A stretch of 7,318 bases of DNA from Phycisphaerales bacterium (GTDB lineage: Bacteria > Planctomycetota > Phycisphaerae > Sedimentisphaerales > Anaerohalosphaeraceae). The first letter of the stretch is position 1; every line of letters begins with the position of its first letter. The notes beneath the pieces are model-generated. The model was given only the letters and a program-made list of their open reading frames with translations, made no database searches and was not told the origin of the DNA. The stretch spans positions 1-7,318 of the forward strand of contig DSDR01000212.1 of the NCBI GenBank assembly GCA_011048645.1, written 5' to 3'. Shown one piece after another: positions 6,443 to 7,318 of this stretch. Made by a program: the position numbers and the translations under genes.

Positions 6443-7318
6443 TCAGGCAAACGCACAGGTCCGATAATTGGATTTCCGCTCGATTTGAAGCAAATCATGC
6501 CATAAGCGCTGCGCAACGTGATGATAATACTGCCCGCCCTGCTCGGCGTGGCGTTTGGCGTAATTCTCAAACACGCCCACGGCAAATCGTAAAAATTTGA
6601 TCCGTCTTTGCTCCGGCGGTATCTCCCGAAGCGGCGGACATAGGATGTGCGGTTCATACTGATCGACCATCGCCTCCAAAGCCGCGGCGGCATGGCGATT
6701 GCGGTGCTCCATTTGGCGGCTGATGCTGTCGGGGCGCCAGCGATAGCAGTAGCCGACCGCATTGACGGCGCGTTTGAATCGAATGTTCAGGGCGTTTCGC
6801 GTCATAAACTCAAAATCGATGAGATTTCTCTGGTCCCGATACAGGCCGGTGCGCTCAAACATCGCTCGCCGCTTCAGCGCGCCGGGATGAGGGATCGGTA
6901 AAAAACCGCGTGTGAACAAAAACGCCGGCAGGATGGAGGCCTCTTCGAAATCGCGATAGCGCCACGACGGCTCCTGGAACCGACCATCAGCATCCATCAG
7001 CTTGAAAATTTCGGGATAATAATAATCAAAATCGGGATACGCTCTGGCCGTTTCGACCAGTTGTCCAAGATAATTCGGCTCAATTTTATCATCTGAATCA
7101 ACGCCGAGAATGAATCGTCCGCGCGCTTCCTGAATTGCGCGATTAGTTGCGGCGGCGGTATATTGATGGGCCTGACGAATCAGCCGCAGCCGCGGATCCT
7201 GATACGACCGGATAATCGGCACGGTCTGGTCTGTGCTGCCGTCATCGACCACGATCAATTCGAACTGTTCAAAACGCTGGGACAGGATTGAGTCAATCGC
7301 CTCGCGGATAAATCGCTC
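6443..7318 (-). CDS. Family 2 glycosyltransferase (GT-A fold), 5' end beyond the window
   Basis: The frame is open to the right edge, so the N-terminus is missing. About 291 residues are visible. They begin with the helix before the second strand (REAIDSILSQRF), then LIVVDDGSTDQT, the nucleotide-binding motif of GT2 enzymes. NRAIQEARGRFI leads to the metal-binding GVDSDD (DXD-type) motif, and PHPGALKRRAMFERTGLY followed by DFEF occupies the usual acceptor and catalytic-base region. Judged by GT2 relatives, only a first beta strand and part of a helix (roughly 20-30 residues) are lost. There are no clear membrane segments, so it is probably a soluble or peripheral enzyme moving a sugar from a nucleotide-sugar donor to a glycan or protein. 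Donor and acceptor cannot be read from sequence. It lies upstream of fliD on the same strand, about 100 bases away, so a role in flagellar or surface glycosylation is possible but only inferred. The C-terminal 100 residues, rich in His, Arg and Tyr, match nothing I recognise. Confidence 0.88.
   Translation of the reverse strand, partial: ERFIREAIDSILSQRFEQFELIVVDDGSTDQTVPIIRSYQDPRLRLIRQAHQYTAAATNRAIQEARGRFILGVDSDDKIEPNYLGQLVETARAYPDFDYYYPEIFKLMDADGRFQEPSWRYRDFEEASILPAFLFTRGFLPIPHPGALKRRAMFERTGLYRDQRNLIDFEFMTRNALNIRFKRAVNAVGYCYRWRPDSISRQMEHRNRHAAAALEAMVDQYEPHILCPPLREIPPEQRRIKFLRFAVGVFENYAKRHAEQGGQYYHHVAQRLWHDLLQIERKSNYRTCAFA

Noticed and set aside
7256..7258. TTG at 7258 as the start of the glycosyltransferase
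   Set aside because: The frame continues upstream to the edge with sequence typical of the GT2 N-terminus (REAIDSILSQRF), so the gene is cut by the window and does not start there.

Overview
The window holds four protein genes in two converging blocks. The organism looks like a motile, flagellated bacterium of moderate G+C. The FliD sequence and the mixed gene content would fit a Gram-negative lineage such as a deltaproteobacterium or a planctomycete-like (PVC) bacterium. I cannot fix the phylum from this sequence alone, so treat that as low confidence.

Left block, plus strand (about 189-4248). An AT-rich leader carries a well-spaced sigma70-type promoter. It is followed by a two-gene operon for disaccharide-phosphate metabolism. 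The first gene encodes a bifunctional HAD protein: an N-terminal beta-phosphoglucomutase-like domain joined to a C-terminal trehalose-6-phosphate phosphatase (OtsB) domain. The second gene overlaps it by the four bases GTGA and encodes a glycoside hydrolase family 65 (GH65) disaccharide phosphorylase with its catalytic acid intact. Together the two proteins have the domain order and nearly the total length of the single mycobacterial polypeptide OtsB1 (Rv2006), here cut into two coupled genes. In the simplest model OtsB makes trehalose from trehalose-6-phosphate, GH65 splits a disaccharide with phosphate to give beta-glucose-1-phosphate and a second sugar, and the mutase domain converts beta-glucose-1-phosphate to glucose-6-phosphate. 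No trehalose-6-phosphate synthase (otsA) is present in the window.

Right block, minus strand (about 7318-4281). A family 2 glycosyltransferase, whose first codons lie beyond the right edge, is followed after about 100 bases by fliD, the flagellar filament cap gene. The gap contains a candidate sigma28-type flagellar promoter and fliD has a strong ribosome binding site. This FliD is long (686 aa) and has an extra segment inside its C-terminal domain.

The two blocks converge with only 32 bases between their stop codons, where there is a weak hairpin. I found no RNA genes, insertion sequences, CRISPR array or phage genes. The window looks like ordinary chromosome. The most interesting points are the split OtsB1-like module, with its possible -1 frameshift relationship, and the divergent active-site motif of the GH65 enzyme.
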